This document shows, piece by piece, positions 16,405-31,617 of a DNA stretch of 64,000 bases. Source of the stretch: Tersicoccus mangrovi (GTDB lineage Bacteria > Actinomycetota > Actinomycetes > Actinomycetales > Micrococcaceae); contig NZ_JBAJMW010000001.1 in the NCBI RefSeq assembly GCF_036881825.1, positions 248,001 through 312,000 on the forward strand. The letters are read 5' to 3'. Below the pieces are notes generated by a model. It worked only from the letters and a program-made list of their open reading frames with translations, was not told the origin of the DNA and ran no database searches. Every line of letters starts with the position of its first letter. Within the stretch, counting starts at the first letter, position 1. A program made the position numbers and the translations under genes.

Positions 16405-16970
16405 GCGTCGATGCCGTCGAAGGCGAGGAACACGGTCTCGTCCGTCCCCTGCAGGCGGATGTCGAACCGCAGGCCGCCGTCGGGCTCCCGCTGCGCGATC
16501 AGCGACGGGCGCCGCTCCGCGGGCACGGAGGAGAGCAGCCGGTCCCGCTCCAGCGCGTCCACGTCCTCGGGCAGGTAGACGCGGGTGAAGAGCCGGTTGA
16601 GCAGGCCGCGGGCGAACACGGTGACGGCGATGAAGGGGGCGGCGCCCTCCTCGGTGGGGCCGGGGTTCACCGTCGTGAAGGTGTAGTCGCCAGCGCCGTC
16701 CACGGCGGCCCGGCCGAAGCCGGTGAAGGTCCAGCCGTCCCGCCGCAGCGAGCCGGGCACCCGCGGCACGGTGCCGTCCTCGTCGGCCTGCCAGATCTCG
16801 ATCATGGCGTCGGGGATCGGGTCGCCGGCGCCGTCGTACACGGTGCCGTGCAACCGGACGGGACGCGGGTGGTGCGGGCCCACCAGCTGCTCGCCGCGCT
16901 CGTACGGCAGGGCGTAGCCGTAGAACGGGCCGATGGTCTGGCCGGGGGTGGCCACCAGTTTCTCGCTCAT
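16401..16970 (-). CDS. pcaG: protocatechuate 3,4-dioxygenase, alpha subunit
   Basis: Non-metal-binding alpha subunit of the intradiol ring-cleaving dioxygenase. 189 residues from the ATG at 16970 (MSEKLVATPGQTIGPFYGYAL), with the substrate-contacting TPxQTxGPF start and IEIWQADEDG segment of the family. It overlaps pcaH by 4 bp upstream and pcaB downstream. The open frame extends into pcaH but is out of phase with it. Confidence 0.95.
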   Translation of the reverse strand: MSEKLVATPGQTIGPFYGYALPYERGEQLVGPHHPRPVRLHGTVYDGAGDPIPDAMIEIWQADEDGTVPRVPGSLRRDGWTFTGFGRAAVDGAGDYTFTTVNPGPTEEGAAPFIAVTVFARGLLNRLFTRVYLPEDVDALERDRLLSSVPAERRPSLIAQREPDGGLRFDIRLQGTDETVFLAFDGIDA

Positions 16971-17779
16971 GCCTGCTCGTCCTCCTCCATCCAGGTGCGG
17001 TTGCTGCCGGACAGGACGATGTCCCACCGGTAGCCGGTGCACCACTCGTGTTCGGTGATGCCGTGGTCGTAGGTGGCCACCAGCCGCTCCCGGGCCTTCG
17101 GGTCGACGATGGACTGGTAGATCGGGTCCAGGTCGAACAGCGGATCCCCGGGGAAGTACATCTGCGTGATCATCCGCTGGGTGAAATCGGTGCCGAACAG
17201 GGAGAAGTGGATATGGGCCGGGCGCCACGCGTTGTGGTGGTTCTTCCACGGGTACGGGCCCGGCTTGATGGTGGTGAACCGATAGACGCCGTCCCCGTCG
17301 GTCAGGCAGCGGCCCACCCCGGTGAAGTTGGGGTCGATCGGGGCGGGGTGCTGGTCCCGCTTGTGGATGTAGCGGCCGGCCGAGTTGGCCTGCCAGATCT
17401 CCACGAGCTGGTGGCGCACCGGGCGCCCGTCACCGTCGACGACGCGCCCCGTGACGATCATCCGCTCGCCGATCGGGTCGCCGTTGTGCTGGATGGTCAG
17501 GTCCGACTCGAGCGCGTTGACGTCCTGGTGCCCGAAAGCGGGCGCCCACAGCTCGATGGTCTCGGGGTCTGCGTGATGCAGGTCCTTGGTGGGGTGGCGC
17601 AGGATCGAGCTGCGGTACGGCCGGTAGTCGATCCGCGGCTGCGTCTCCGTGCCGCCGCCACGCCGGTACTTCTCCGCCAGAGACGCGATCTCGCGGCTGA
17701 CGGCGTCCTGCGTGTCCGCGGCGTCGTCGGACGAGAGCGGGGTGACGTGCTCGAACGTCTCAGGGTCTTCTGAGGCCAT
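16967..17779 (-). CDS. pcaH: protocatechuate 3,4-dioxygenase, beta subunit
   Basis: Catalytic Fe(III) subunit that cleaves protocatechuate between C3 and C4. The ATG at 17779 has AGGAGG 5 nt upstream and gives 270 residues; an ATG 24 codons earlier lacks such a site. Iron ligands are recognisable: a Tyr in SAGRYIHKRD, a Tyr in GPYPWKNHH and two His in RPAHIHF. It follows the qsuD/qsuB remnant by 68 nt, so it is probably transcribed through that remnant. Confidence 0.95.
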   Translation of the reverse strand: MASEDPETFEHVTPLSSDDAADTQDAVSREIASLAEKYRRGGGTETQPRIDYRPYRSSILRHPTKDLHHADPETIELWAPAFGHQDVNALESDLTIQHNGDPIGERMIVTGRVVDGDGRPVRHQLVEIWQANSAGRYIHKRDQHPAPIDPNFTGVGRCLTDGDGVYRFTTIKPGPYPWKNHHNAWRPAHIHFSLFGTDFTQRMITQMYFPGDPLFDLDPIYQSIVDPKARERLVATYDHGITEHEWCTGYRWDIVLSGSNRTWMEEDEQA

Positions 17780-17847
17780 GGGTCCTCCTGTCGGATCGGG
17801 CGGCAGCCCGTCGGGCGCCGTCGGGGCGGGGTGGTGGGTGGAACGGG

Positions 17848-18380
17848 TCAAGGGGACAGCGAAGCCTGCCGGGAGAGCGCGAACTGGGCGGCCATGCGCA
17901 CCGGGGCGTCAGGGGCGCCGAAGCCGCGGTAGCCGCCGCGCCGTTCGAGCACCTCGAGGTAGAGCTCGCCGACGGTCTCCGTGGAGAAGTGCAGGAACTC
18001 CCAGCCCTCGTCACGGTCGTAGAAGACGCTGAGGTCGCGCAGTGGCCCGACGGTCGCGTCGTCGAGCCCGAACCGGGCCTGCAGGTGGTGTTGACGGCCT
18101 CGAGCCGCGCGGCGTCGGGGTCCACCTCGTCGAGGTGGTCGAGGACGAGCTGCTTGCACGGGTGGGTGACGTTCAGGCCGTTGAAGCCGAATGCGTGCGC
18201 CCAGCGCAGAACCTCACCGATGCGGTCCGCGGGGATGCCGAGCACGGTCAGATCGATGGGCCGGTACAACAGGGTGAGGCCGTGGTGACGCGCCTCCGCC
18301 TCGTGCAGCGGGGGCGTCAGGGAGAGGGTGACCCCGTCCCCGACCAGTCCTAGCAGCGGGGACGTCGCGCGCGTGCTCAC
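17848..18380 (-). pseudogene. out-of-frame fusion remnant: quinate/shikimate dehydrogenase N-terminus joined to QsuB-type 3-dehydroshikimate dehydratase C-terminus
   Basis: From a GTG at 18380 (GGAGG 6 nt upstream) about 97 codons read as the N-terminal domain of an AroE/QsuD-type dehydrogenase: SLTPPLHEAEARHHGL, GFNGLNVTHPCKQLVLDHLDE, ending at LEAVNT. After about 18095 that frame degenerates, but another frame (to the TGA at 17848) reads as the C-terminus of the HPPD-like domain of bifunctional 3-dehydroshikimate dehydratases: LQARFGLDD, VFYDRDEGWEFLHFSTETVG, ERRGGYRGFGAPDAPVRMAAQ. The natural products are about 280 and 600 residues. A deletion with an ACC microhomology near 18085-18095 appears to have removed the rest of both genes. 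The upstream operator and downstream pca genes are intact. Confidence 0.82.
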
Positions 18381-18419
18381 GGTGCCTCCAGGATGCCGGA
18401 CCAGGGTGTGACACGGGCA

Positions 18420-18464
18420 ACACTAACAGCGTTCGCATCGCGTCCGCATGTTCGTAGAGCGAAC
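18420..18464 (-). promoter_or_regulatory. pcaHGBDC promoter region with candidate PcaR operator
   Basis: On the minus strand the operator candidate (18464 to 18431) reads GTTCGC-TCT-ACGAAC, 15 nt, GAAC, and is followed by a possible -10 TAGTGT (18420-18425) with no good -35. The operator covers roughly -16 to -49, the position expected for an IclR-type activator at a weak promoter. Confidence 0.6.
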
Positions 18465-18489
18465 GCGGGCGCGTCGACTCCGGGGTGGA

Positions 18490-19677
18490 TCACCGCTGGG
18501 GCCACCCGGTGTAGGCCTCCGCCAGCCAGGTGGACCCGGCCCGGGAGCTGACGACGGAGGTCAGCTCGCCGAGCTGCCGCTTGCGGTCGAACGCGTTCGA
18601 CTCGGGGCTCTCGTGCAGCATCGACGTCATCCAGTAGGAGAAGTGCTGTGCCTTCCACACCCGCTGCAGTGCGGTGTCGCTGTAGGCGTCGATCCCGGTG
18701 GTGGAGCCGGTCTCGTAGTGGTCGGCGAGCGCGCGGTGCAGGATCGCGACGTCGGCCAGCGCGAGGTTCAGGCCCTTGGCCCCCGTCGGGGGGACGGTGT
18801 GGCCGGCGTCGCCGGCGAGGAAGAGCCGGCCGTGGCGCAGCGGCTCGCACACGAAGCTGCGGAACGGCAGCACGGTCTTCTCGAAGACGTTCCCGCGCTT
18901 CAGCTCGAAGCCGTCGCCGTCGACCCGGCGCTGCAGCTCGTCCCAGATCTGCTCGTCGGACCACGAGTCGACGTCGACGTCCTTCTCGCACTGGAAGTAC
19001 ATGCGCTGGACCGTGTCGGTGCGCTGGCTGATGAGGGCGAAGCCGTGGGGGGACTTGGCGTAGATGAGCTCCGGGGCGCTCGGCGGCGCCTCGCACAGAA
19101 TGCCGAACCAGGCGAACGGGTACTCGCGGAAGTAGGAGCGGCGCATCGACTCGGGCAGTTCGCGGCGGCAGATGCTGCGCGAGCCGTCGGCACCGACGAG
19201 GTAGTCGCACTCGACCCGCCAGTCGACGCCGTCGGCGTCGGTGAACTCGATGGCCGGAGCGTCCAGGACGTTCTCCACGCGCGTGTCCGTGACCCCGTAC
19301 CGGACGTCGCCGCCGTCCCGCTCGCGGGCGGCGGCCAGGTCGATGAACACGTCGGTCTGCGGGTAGAGCCACACCGACTCCCCCACCAGGTCGGCGAAGT
19401 CGATGCGGTGGCCCTGGCCGTCGAAGCGCAGCTCGATGCCCTCGTGCTCGTAGCCGTCGGTGAGGACGCGGTCGCTGATGTCGTTGTCCAGCAGCATGCG
19501 CACGCTGCCGTGCTCGAGGATGCCGGCGCGGATGGTCGTCTCGATGTCGTGCCGGGTGCGGTTGTCGACGACGACGGTCTCGACGCCGGACCGGCCCAGC
19601 AGATGCGCGAGCATGAGCCCGGCCGGGCCCGCTCCGACGATGCCCACCTGCGTCCTGATCACGCGCCGTTGCGTCAC
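18490..19677 (-). CDS. pobA: 4-hydroxybenzoate 3-monooxygenase
   Basis: FAD/NADPH monooxygenase converting 4-hydroxybenzoate to protocatechuate, feeding PcaHG. The GTG at 19677 with GGAG upstream gives 395 residues, close to the well-studied 394-residue enzymes. Motifs: FAD Rossmann GIVGAGPAGL (about 10-19), the DG region LVGADGSRS, and the GD motif LAGDAGHTVPPTGAKGLNLA near 280-300. It lies 77 nt after an IclR gene on the same strand, and 26 nt beyond its end is the pcaH operator. Confidence 0.95.
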   Translation of the reverse strand: MTQRRVIRTQVGIVGAGPAGLMLAHLLGRSGVETVVVDNRTRHDIETTIRAGILEHGSVRMLLDNDISDRVLTDGYEHEGIELRFDGQGHRIDFADLVGESVWLYPQTDVFIDLAAARERDGGDVRYGVTDTRVENVLDAPAIEFTDADGVDWRVECDYLVGADGSRSICRRELPESMRRSYFREYPFAWFGILCEAPPSAPELIYAKSPHGFALISQRTDTVQRMYFQCEKDVDVDSWSDEQIWDELQRRVDGDGFELKRGNVFEKTVLPFRSFVCEPLRHGRLFLAGDAGHTVPPTGAKGLNLALADVAILHRALADHYETGSTTGIDAYSDTALQRVWKAQHFSYWMTSMLHESPESNAFDRKRQLGELTSVVSSRAGSTWLAEAYTGWPQR

Positions 19678-19754
19678 CCTGTTCTCCTTCTCCACGCCGT
19701 CCCGCGACCGACCCGGCCGCGGCGCCCGCATCCGATGTGGGCGTCCTCACAGTC

Positions 19755-20558
19755 TCAGCCGGAGACGGGTGTCACGTCCTGGCCGTTCTCATTGAATGAG
19801 AGACCCAGATCGGCGGCTCGGCGGGCGATGCCCCGCGCGGCGGTCTGCAGCACGGGCACCGTGGTGCCCACGTGCTCCTGTCCGGCGGGCACGACGACGC
19901 CGAGGGCGGCGACCGCAAGGCCGTCGGGCCCGAGGACGGGGACGGCGACACCGGAGGTGGTGTCCACGACGTGGCTGTCGAGCAGGGCGTAGCCCTCCCG
20001 GCGCACGTGGGCGAGCAGCCGCCGCAGGTCGGGGACGCTCATCCGGGCCCACGGCGCGTCCGGGTCGTAGCCGTGGCGCAGGTAGTGCTCGGTGCGGGCC
20101 CGATCACCGAAGGCGAGCAGGGCCACACCGGAGGAGGAGATGGCGGCCGGGAGCCGGCCGGCGACGCGGGCGGCGTTGACGATCGAGCCGTGCCAGGAGA
20201 GCCGTTCGACGAACAGGACGTCACCCCCGTCCTGCAGGATGGTCAACTGGGTGTGCTGGCGCACCACGGACTGGACGTCCTCGAGGAAGGGCATCGCCAC
20301 CTGGCGCAGCGTGGTGACGGACGACCCGCGGCTGGCCAGCTCCCACAGCCGGATCCCGAGCCGGACCCGCCCGGATGCGTCCCGCTCGAGCATCCGCTGG
20401 TCCACCAGCTCCCGGACGATCCGGTGGGTCGTCGCCATCGGGATCTCCGCCCGCACCGCCAGAGCGGCCACGCTCAGGGCCGGTCGCTCACTGGTGAAGG
20501 CCCCGAGGATCCGGATGATCCGCTCGATCATCGACTCCCCCGAGGGCGAATTGGCCAT
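19755..20558 (-). CDS. IclR-family regulator, probable regulator of pobA
   Basis: 267 residues. N-terminal winged helix (MIERIIRILGAFTSERPALSVAALAVRAEIPMATTHRIVREL) and an IclR ligand domain. It differs from the PcaR-like protein at 10.0-10.8 kb and resembles the IclR proteins placed next to pobA in actinobacteria; that function is inferred from position. The ATG at 20558 is preceded by GGATGCC only. A large inverted repeat at 20641-20704, about 85 bp upstream, is a candidate autoregulatory site. Confidence 0.8.
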   Translation of the reverse strand: MANSPSGESMIERIIRILGAFTSERPALSVAALAVRAEIPMATTHRIVRELVDQRMLERDASGRVRLGIRLWELASRGSSVTTLRQVAMPFLEDVQSVVRQHTQLTILQDGGDVLFVERLSWHGSIVNAARVAGRLPAAISSSGVALLAFGDRARTEHYLRHGYDPDAPWARMSVPDLRRLLAHVRREGYALLDSHVVDTTSGVAVPVLGPDGLAVAALGVVVPAGQEHVGTTVPVLQTAARGIARRAADLGLSFNENGQDVTPVSG

Positions 20559-20640
20559 AGAGGCATCCTCCCACCGACCGGCCCATCGTGATGAAGCACG
20601 CCGTCCCCCACGAAGCCCCCACGCCGCTGCACCGCCCCTG

Positions 20641-20704
20641 TGTTCGGTCGAGAGCGACATGGTCGGCCGAAGAGTCAATCGAATCTGTCACTCTCGGCCG
20701 AACA
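20641..20704. promoter_or_regulatory. inverted repeat with a third half-site upstream of the pob regulator
   Basis: Left arm TGTTCGGTCGAGAGCGAC (20641-20658) and right arm GTCACTCTCGGCCGAACA (20687-20704) are complementary at 16 of 18 positions. A third direct half-site TCGGCCGAAGAGTCA lies between them. Three half-sites suit an IclR regulator. Confidence 0.5.
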
Positions 20705-20819
20705 CCCATCCCCCCACCCTTTTCCTTCCCGCTGCTCCCCCTCCAGCCCACGCGCGACGCACCCAACGCACCCGCCTCGATGCCCCGGCCCCAACCCACC
20801 ATGAACGCGACGAGTCCGT

Positions 20820-20909
20820 GGCGCGGGATCGGGCGAAAGGGGGACGTGTCGACCGGAGCGAGCTCTGCGAGCGCAGGAAGATCCAGTCCCCCGTGCCCGA
20901 CCCCGCGCC
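20820..20909. repeat. dispersed palindromic element, copy 1
   Basis: Stem arms 20820-20845 and 20886-20909 enclose a 40-nt core (20846-20885). The outer stem pairs GGCGCGGGATCGGGC with GCCCGACCCCGCGCC. The core is 38/40 identical to copy 2 at 39195-39290, including GTCGACCGGAG and GAGCTCTGCGAGCGCAGG. Confidence 0.75.
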
Positions 20910-20966
20910 GCACCCACCCCAGCCAGAGAAATGGAATTGCAGAAGCACCCACCCGAAGACAAAGAA

Positions 20967-20999
20967 ACGGCCCCGCTCCCACGAAGGGAACGGGGCCGT
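20967..20999 (-). terminator. rho-independent terminator after rpoC
   Basis: On the minus strand ACGGCCCCGTTCCC, loop TTCGT, GGGAGCGGGGCCGT followed by TTCTTT. It lies just past the rpoC stop and is the best-formed terminator of the rpo region. Confidence 0.85.
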
Positions 21000-21019
21000 C
21001 TCAGTGACGCGTCAGGGGA

Positions 21020-24910
<3,891 letters not shown>

Positions 24911-25020
24911 CTGGTCCTTGTCTCTCTTGGTTGACAAATGTCTGAAGTCTTGCCGCTGGAGGTGCTGACGGCTCCCGCCCGCCGTGCCCGGCGCGAGGCC
25001 GGACACGGGGGCGGAGCGGG

Positions 25021-28512
<3,492 letters not shown>

Positions 28513-28887
28513 GAGGGATCCTTCCACAGACCTTCAGGCGTGAACTGCGCCCCCGACGGCGACCTGCGGCCTGCAGTCGTGCCGCCCACCCGTGCTGGTC
28601 CTGATCCGGACCGGGTCGCTGCTCGCGGTCGCCGCCGTGGTGTCCACGGGTGAGGCGTCCTGCGCAGCACACGACCGAGCCCACCGCTATATGAAGGCTG
28701 AAGGTGAAAAGGGGATACGCAAAGATTCAGTCTACCCAACGAGATGCTTGGTGTCCAGCCCGCCCTGTGGTATTCGCGCGGGGACGACAGGGGCGGCCCC
28801 GCCGGGCGGCCCTGACGGCGCACGGAGCGAGGCGCCGGTCACACTAGGCTGGACACACCCATCGTCTTCGACAGGACCACAGCGATC
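28513..28887. other. intergenic region between rpoB and a divergent thiolase
   Basis: 375 bp containing divergent promoters and a long rpoB leader of over 200 nt. No gene is visible. The rpoB promoter candidate is annotated separately; on the plus strand TAGGCT at 28845-28850 is a plausible thiolase -10 without a clear -35. Confidence 0.6.
28729..28757 (-). promoter_or_regulatory. putative rpoB promoter
   Basis: Minus strand -35 TGGACA (28752-28757), 17-bp spacer, -10 TAGACT (28729-28734). It would give a leader of roughly 210 nt before rpoB. Confidence 0.55.
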
Positions 28888-30084
28888 ATGACTGAGCACC
28901 ACGACAACGACGTCGTCATCCTGGCCGGGGCCCGCACCCCCCAGGGCAAGATCCTCGGCCAGCTGGCCGGTTTCACGGCCGTCGAACTGGGGACGCTCGC
29001 CGCGTCCGCCGCGATCGAACGGGCCGGCATCAGCGCCGGCGACGTCCAGCACGTCATCCTCGGCCAGGTGGTCCTGGCCGGGGCCGGGCAGAACCCGGCC
29101 CGGCAGACCGCGATCGCCGCGGGTGTGGGCTGGGACGTGCCCGCCGTGACCGTCAACAAGGTCTGCCTCTCGGGGCTGGTCGCGATCACGGACGCGGCCC
29201 GGCTGATCCGCTCGGGCGAGGCGGACGTCGTCCTGGCCGGTGGCCAGGAGTCGATGACGAACGCCCCGCACCTGCTGCCGGGGGCCCGCAAGGGCTGGAC
29301 CTACGGTTCCTTCGAGGCCGTCGACGCGGTCGCGAACGACGGGCTCGTCGACTCGTTCGACCACGTCTCGATGGGCGCGTCCACCGAGTCCCACAACGGT
29401 CGCCTCGGCATCGAGCGGGCATCGCAGGACGAGGTCGCCGCCGCGTCCCACCAGCGTGCGGCCGCCGCCGCACAGAACGGCGTGTTCGACCAGGAGATCG
29501 TGCCGGTCAAGGTGCCGCAGCGCAAGGGCGCCCCGATCGACGTCTCCACCGACGAGGGCATCCGGCCGTCGACGACGACCGAGACGCTCGCGGGCCTGCG
29601 CCCGGCGTTCGCCTCCGACGGCACGATCACCGCGGGCAACTCCTCCCCGCTGTCCGACGGTGCCGCCGTGGTCGTCGTCGCGCGCCGGTCCTGGGCCGAG
29701 GAGCGGGGACTGTCCTGGCTCGCCGTCATCGGCGCCCCCGGTCAGGTGGCCGGTCCGGACAACTCCCTGCACTCGCAGCCCTCGCGGGCGATCGACCACG
29801 CGCTCGGCCGGGCCGGTTGGCAGCGCTCCGACCTGGACTTCATCGAGATCAACGAGGCATTCGGGGCGGTCGCCGTGCAGTCCCTCGCCGACCTGGACTA
29901 CCCGCTGGAGCGGACGAACCTCCACGGGGGCGCCATCGCGCTCGGCCACCCGATCGGGGCCTCGGGCGCCCGTCTCGCGCTGCACGCCGCACTCGAGCTC
30001 GCCCGGCGCGGTTCCGGCCGTGCCGCCGTGTCCCTGTGCGGCGGCGGCGGTCAGGGCGAGGCCCTGCTGCTCTCCCGCGACTAG
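28888..30084 (+). CDS. acetyl-CoA acetyltransferase (thiolase)
   Basis: Thiolase of 398 residues with the acyl Cys in VNKVCLSG (about 92), NEAFG, GHPIGASGAR and the C-terminal CGGGGQGEA. It likely interconverts acetyl-CoA and acetoacetyl-CoA (AtoB/PhaA type), though chain-length preference cannot be read from the sequence. It lies alone on the plus strand between the minus-strand rpoB and rplL genes and converges on rplL at a shared hairpin terminator. It is not the pathway thiolase of the pca genes, which is at 12.3-13.5 kb. Confidence 0.9.
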   Translation: MTEHHDNDVVILAGARTPQGKILGQLAGFTAVELGTLAASAAIERAGISAGDVQHVILGQVVLAGAGQNPARQTAIAAGVGWDVPAVTVNKVCLSGLVAITDAARLIRSGEADVVLAGGQESMTNAPHLLPGARKGWTYGSFEAVDAVANDGLVDSFDHVSMGASTESHNGRLGIERASQDEVAAASHQRAAAAAQNGVFDQEIVPVKVPQRKGAPIDVSTDEGIRPSTTTETLAGLRPAFASDGTITAGNSSPLSDGAAVVVVARRSWAEERGLSWLAVIGAPGQVAGPDNSLHSQPSRAIDHALGRAGWQRSDLDFIEINEAFGAVAVQSLADLDYPLERTNLHGGAIALGHPIGASGARLALHAALELARRGSGRAAVSLCGGGGQGEALLLSRD

Positions 30085-30134
30085 GGCTGCTGCCCCGCGA
30101 CTCCGTCCGGGCCGGTCCACCGGCCTCACGACGA

Positions 30135-30171
30135 GAAGAGCCCCGCTCCGGTGACCGGAGCGGGGCTCTTC
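30135..30171. terminator. bidirectional terminator between thiolase and rplL
   Basis: Perfect 16-bp stem GAAGAGCCCCGCTCCG / CGGAGCGGGGCTCTTC with loop GTGAC, between convergent genes. T/C-rich flanks on both strands suit termination in both directions. Confidence 0.85.
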
Positions 30172-30219
30172 TTCATGCCCCCGAGGGGGGGTGTACCAAT
30201 GATCAGATGATCGGCGAGG

Positions 30220-30606
30220 TCACTTGAGGGTGACGGTGGCGCCGGCGCCCTCGAGCTGCGCCTTGGCCTTCTCGGCGGTCTCCTTGTTGGCGCCCTCGAG
30301 GACGGCCTTCGGGGCACCGTCGACCAGGTCCTTGGCTTCCTTCAGACCCAGGGAGGTCAGCGCGCGGACCTCCTTGATGACCTGGATCTTCTTGTCGCCG
30401 GCGGCCTCGAGGACGACGTCGAACTCGGTCTTCTCCTCCTCGGCCTCCGCCTCGCCGCCACCGGCAGCAGCCGGGCCGGCCACGGCCACGGGGGCGGCGG
30501 CGGTGACGTCGAAGGTCTCCTCGAACGCCTTGACGAACTCGGAGAGCTCGATGAGGGTCAGTTCCTTGAACGCGTCGATCAGTTCGTCGGTGGTCAGCTT
30601 CGCCAT
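30220..30606 (-). CDS. rplL: 50S ribosomal protein L7/L12
   Basis: Stalk protein that recruits and stimulates GTPase factors. 128 residues: N-terminal dimerisation helices (LTTDELIDAFKELTLIELSEFVKAFEE), an alanine/glycine hinge (about 38-55) and the C-terminal domain with KIQVIKEVRALTSLGLKEAKDLV and GAGATVTLK at the end. It follows rplJ by 152 bp in the usual order. Confidence 0.98.
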   Translation of the reverse strand: MAKLTTDELIDAFKELTLIELSEFVKAFEETFDVTAAAPVAVAGPAAAGGGEAEAEEEKTEFDVVLEAAGDKKIQVIKEVRALTSLGLKEAKDLVDGAPKAVLEGANKETAEKAKAQLEGAGATVTLK

Positions 30607-30758
30607 GATGGCGCTCCTTCGTTTCGGTGCCGGTCACGTGCCGCTCGTGGAGCGGGGCGATCCGGCGGGATCTTCGGTCTGGCCCGGCGTCCGGGCCGGC
30701 AGGAGCGGATCCTGCCTGTGCTGCCGTCGCGGCGTCACCGCCGTCGGGCAGCGGCCGC

Positions 30759-31289
30759 TCACGCGGCCTGGCTCTCCTCTTCCTGCTTCGCTCGCAGGGC
30801 CTCCGCGGTGCGGACGGCCTTGGAGAGCGGAGCCTGGAACAGGGCAGCGGCCTTGGACAGCGACGCCTGAGCGGCGCCGGCGACCTTGGCCAGCAGGACC
30901 TCGCGGGACTCGAGATCCGCGAGCTTGGTGATCTCAGCGCCGCTGAGTGCCTTCCCCTCGAGGTAGCCACCCTTCACGATCAGCTGAGGGTTGGTCTTGG
31001 CGAAGTCACGCAGGCTCTTGGCAGCCTCCACCGGGTCTCCGGTGACGAACGCGATCGCGGACGGCCCGGCAAGCTGGCCGTCGAACGCGTCGATGCCCGC
31101 CTCCTTCGCCGCGATCTCGGTCAGCGTGTTCTTCACCACGGCGTATTCCGCGTTCTCACCGAGGGAACGGCGCAGCTGCTTGAGCTGGGCCACGGTGAGA
31201 CCACGGTATTCCGTCAGGACGGCGGCGGTGGAGTTGCGGAAGTGCTCCGTCAGCTCCTGGACCGCGGCGACCTTGTTCGGCTGCGCCAT
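30759..31289 (-). CDS. rplJ: 50S ribosomal protein L10
   Basis: Base of the L7/L12 stalk. The ATG at 31289 gives 176 residues (MAQPNKVAAVQELTEHFR). The core LTVAQLKQLRRSLGENAEYAVVKNTL is typical and the C-terminal alpha helix anchors L12 dimers. L10 with L12 usually represses its own mRNA at a leader structure; such a leader is visible upstream (31365-31525). Confidence 0.97.
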   Translation of the reverse strand: MAQPNKVAAVQELTEHFRNSTAAVLTEYRGLTVAQLKQLRRSLGENAEYAVVKNTLTEIAAKEAGIDAFDGQLAGPSAIAFVTGDPVEAAKSLRDFAKTNPQLIVKGGYLEGKALSGAEITKLADLESREVLLAKVAGAAQASLSKAAALFQAPLSKAVRTAEALRAKQEEESQAA

Positions 31290-31364
31290 GGTTCTCCTTC
31301 CGGTCATCGTGGGCCGGCCTGGCCCCACGGCAGCGGATGTGCGTCAGAACGCAACAACGCCCCG

Positions 31365-31525
31365 CGCAGATGCACGGGGCGCACGGAGAGCGGACGGGAA
31401 GAGACCCGTCGGCGTCGAGCTTTCGTTCACCTGCGCAGGCCGCCCGCGATGCGGGGCCTTCGGTTCATCCCGGCCTCGAGCACGATTGCCCGGGCAGGAA
31501 GGAACGACCGGCGGTCTTTGGTACC
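31365..31525 (-). ncRNA. probable ribosomal L10 leader (autoregulatory mRNA element)
   Basis: Minus-strand RNA begins ACCAAAGACCGCCGGTCGTT, passes CCTGCGCAGGTGAACGAAAG, and ends with a stem CGCCCCG..CGGGGCG followed by TTGTT. These segments resemble the actinobacterial L10-leader pattern upstream of rplJ as I remember it; boundaries are approximate. It would be bound by L10-L12 to control rplJL. Confidence 0.55.
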
Positions 31526-31530
31526 CGTCC

Positions 31531-31559
31531 ATCGTACGCGAGCGCGGCGGCACGGCCAA
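31531..31559 (-). promoter_or_regulatory. putative rplJL promoter
   Basis: Minus strand -35 TTGGCC (31554-31559), 17-bp spacer, -10 TACGAT (31531-31536), placing the start of transcription just before the L10 leader. Confidence 0.5.
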
Positions 31560-31617
31560 ATGGCGGGCCGCCGCGCTCGGTGTCCTGCTGTCGTGCCTCG
31601 TCAGGCGGCGTGTCCCG

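Larger units (their letters stand above)
20559..21019. other. intergenic region, rpoC end to pob regulator start
   Basis: 461 bp with no convincing gene. In order toward rpoC: an 18-bp inverted repeat pair (20641-20658 and 20687-20704), a C-rich stretch, the palindromic element copy 1 (20820-20909), an A-rich segment and the rpoC terminator. Open frames across the palindromic element look coding only because the element itself is conserved between copies. Confidence 0.7.
31290..31617. other. rplJ leader region between rplJ and the DHA2 exporter gene
   Basis: 328 bp with no gene. It contains the L10 leader and the rplJ promoter described separately. Between 31560 and the exporter stop I see no clear terminator. 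Confidence 0.6.

Noticed and set aside
17779..17851. Upstream ATG (17851) as the pcaH start
   Set aside because: Overlaps the remnant's stop and lacks a Shine-Dalgarno site, while the ATG at 17779 has AGGAGG at ideal spacing.
20820..20909. Protein-like similarity (VDRSELCERR) between frames across 20.8 kb and 39.2 kb
   Set aside because: The similarity comes from the conserved palindromic nucleotide element; neither frame has a start site or coding composition.
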